DNA of 64,000 nt, from contig JAHRBC010000002.1 of assembly GCA_022702545.1 (NCBI GenBank), positions 1,984,001 through 2,048,000 on the forward strand. The letters are read 5' to 3'. Under the pieces are notes generated by a model, which saw only the letters and a program-made list of their open reading frames with translations, was not told the DNA's origin and searched no databases. This DNA comes from Phycomyces nitens (lineage: Eukaryota; Mucoromycota; Mucoromycetes; Mucorales; Phycomycetaceae). Both the position numbers and the translations under genes were made by a program. Shown one piece after another: positions 62,396 through 64,000 of the stretch (position 1 is the first letter of the stretch; the number at the start of each line of letters is the position of its first letter).

Positions 62396-64000
62396 TCACT
62401 TTAGTGATTCAATTACAGAGTTTATAATTGCCTGCTTCCATTTCAAAAGATCCGGGATCTTTTCAGTAAAGGACTTTAGCTCACGAGGAGTTGTTGGGCA
62501 GGCGATCTTGCAAAAAGATCTTTTTATAATGTTCTTTTCATCTTCAATTAAATACAGAGCCTCAAAGAAGACCTGGTTGTCTAGATGGAATATTAGTTGT
62601 GAATTGATCAGAATATATACAATCATCGAATTACCAAAGAAACGGCAGTAGAATTGTGGAATAGGAGACTTGGCCTTTCTGATGTACTTGTCATATTCGA
62701 GTAGCTTGATCATACTTTTAATCATCTTCTCTTCGTCTCCTTGTTGTTTTGTAACTGTAGTGTTGAAATCAACACCACCCGAAAACTCAATCAAAACAGG
62801 CGTAAAGCTTTTGTCTTTGATCGAAAAACATATTCCGTCCCATTTGACAGCTCCTGTGATCTTGGTTGTTCGTTCAATCCTGTTTTTTTAAATAGTTAAT
62901 GAAGCCCTTTATTATTATGTTTGGTTAAAATTGATTTACCAATTAAAAGAAACCAGATCATTGCAGCTGAGAAAAAGGCTATGCAACAAGTAGATGGTGG
63001 TGATGGGAGCAGCAGTTCTTTCTTTCATTGAAAAGAGAATTGGATTTCTTGGACTGGTCATCATATGTAGGCTATTCAGACAGAAAACAGAATTAATAAA
63101 CCATCAAACGTTACTTTGAATGATGATAAACATACAAATGCTGGAGTATAAATTCTGCAAAATAATAATCAGCACATTCTAATTCATCCAGAGAATGGTG
63201 GATTCCAATGAATTGTCTTATTCGAGTATTAATGCTCGTTGCTGTGCCAGCAGCCTTTTTGACCAAACTCAAGAGATCCCTGCATGCTTCAGTCATCTCA
63301 ACTATTGGAGGGTCAGTCAAGAGTTTGATGTGGCTGATGTGTTCATGCGACCAGCTTTCAGACATGATGTCTAAAACATCAGAATTGTCTATATGCAATA
63401 CATTGAGATCACCGTAACTACAACATTAATACGATCAATCAAATTTAATTGCAAATGTATGAATTTTCTTTTTATTCGATTCCTACCTTTTATCAACATA
63501 TTTTATTGTATTCAAGACATCTTTAGTTTCTTCTTTGACCCTACTAGGAGTGCGCGGTTCTTTCGTTTCGACCGTACTCGCAGTTGTTACGGAAGACTTT
63601 GATGAGCTTCCAGATTTAGAGGAGCTTGCAAAAGTAGACAAGCTCGCAGTACATGACTATGCACGTATATATATATATAATGTCAATATTTGATCTATAC
63701 TAAAGGCTATAGAAACAAACCTTTTTAATGATACCCTCCATATTTGAGACAATCGCATCATTGATACTCAGTGCACCTTCAAGTTGTCGCTTTCTCATAC
63801 CACCAACCACAGAATCTTCTTTTCTCTTATACCAATATGTTTCATAGGCGACACAAAAAGCACTATTTTTCCTTGAGCGCGACTACTCGACGAGTTCATA
63901 TAGTCGTAAAAAAAATAAAGGAATTTTATCAATTAAGTTACCTCGAATAATCTCAATGCTTTTACACCTTTATCCAAGTATTTTGTGGAAGTTTGCATAT
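62396..64000 (-). CDS. Orphan multi-exon protein, 5' end outside the window
   Basis: Minus-strand gene running off the right edge. Segments in order: KYLDKGVKALRLFE; NSAFCVAYETYWYKRKEDS to SNMEGIIKK; a Ser/Thr-rich stretch (STFASSSKSGSSSKSSVTTA) and KEETKDVLNTIKYVDKR; YGDLNVLHIDNSDVLDIMSE through WSHEHISHIKLLTD to CADYYFAEFILQHLY; an exon ending CNDLVSFNW; then IERTTKITGAVKWDGICFSI and VLIEFSGGVDFN to the end LKWKQAIINSVIESLK. Joins are GT-AG. No known domain recognised with confidence. The KWDG ... LIEFSGG pair is reminiscent of an acidic D...E nuclease core but lacks the usual lysine. A broken copy lies at 56361-56830, so this is a multi-copy family. Confidence 0.65.

Overview
The window is nuclear DNA from a filamentous fungus. 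Genes are split by many short GT-AG introns (about 50-80 bases). Intergenic DNA is AT-rich with long TA, TTA and poly-A runs. The proteins are fungal, and several families (F-box/LRR single-exon proteins, C2H2-plus-Tnp2-type transposases, a multi-exon orphan family at the right edge, Frizzled-like/SH3 membrane protein) suggest an early-diverging fungus of the Mucoromycota, most likely Mucorales and perhaps Phycomyces-like. The phylum call is an inference; the species is not proven by the sequence.

Layout. 0-12 kb: a decayed coding remnant (minus), an F-box protein, a Tc1/mariner relic, a mitochondrial CoA-type carrier, then a 4 kb block of broken retroelements (LINE ORF1 and DIRS-type RNase H/tyrosine recombinase) bounded by about 64-base direct repeats. 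12-34 kb: a dense run of housekeeping genes: TRM13 tRNA methyltransferase, an MFS drug/H+ antiporter, a DED1-type DEAD-box helicase with a long GW-repeat N-terminus, eIF2-gamma, a Frizzled-CRD/SH3 membrane protein, proteasome subunit RPN7, two tandem YDJ1-type Hsp40 genes (one without a J domain), and GET3. 34-56 kb: a multi-KH RNA-binding protein, a beta-trefoil lectin-like protein, an AtuA/DUF1446 protein, mitochondrial bS16, an alpha/beta hydrolase with a late in-frame stop, DGAT2, and an ADP1-like EGF/ABCG transporter. 56-64 kb: an accessory, transposon-rich end with a 4.2 kb DNA transposon that has 20-base terminal inverted repeats and a nearly intact Tnp2/Plavaka-like transposase, a duplicated hairpin-rich repeat, and one intact and one broken copy of an orphan gene family on either side.

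The core genes cover translation and RNA metabolism (TRM13, DED1, eIF2-gamma, KH protein, bS16m), protein quality control and targeting (RPN7, YDJ1, GET3), lipid and cofactor metabolism (CoA carrier, DGAT2, AtuA-like, hydrolase) and membrane transport (MFS, ADP1-like). They look like ordinary chromosomal neighbours, not an operon or cluster. The most unusual items are the right-hand transposon with its flanking repeats, the structured duplicated repeat next to it, the GW-rich helicase, the J-less Hsp40 paralog and the Frizzled/SH3 receptor-like protein.
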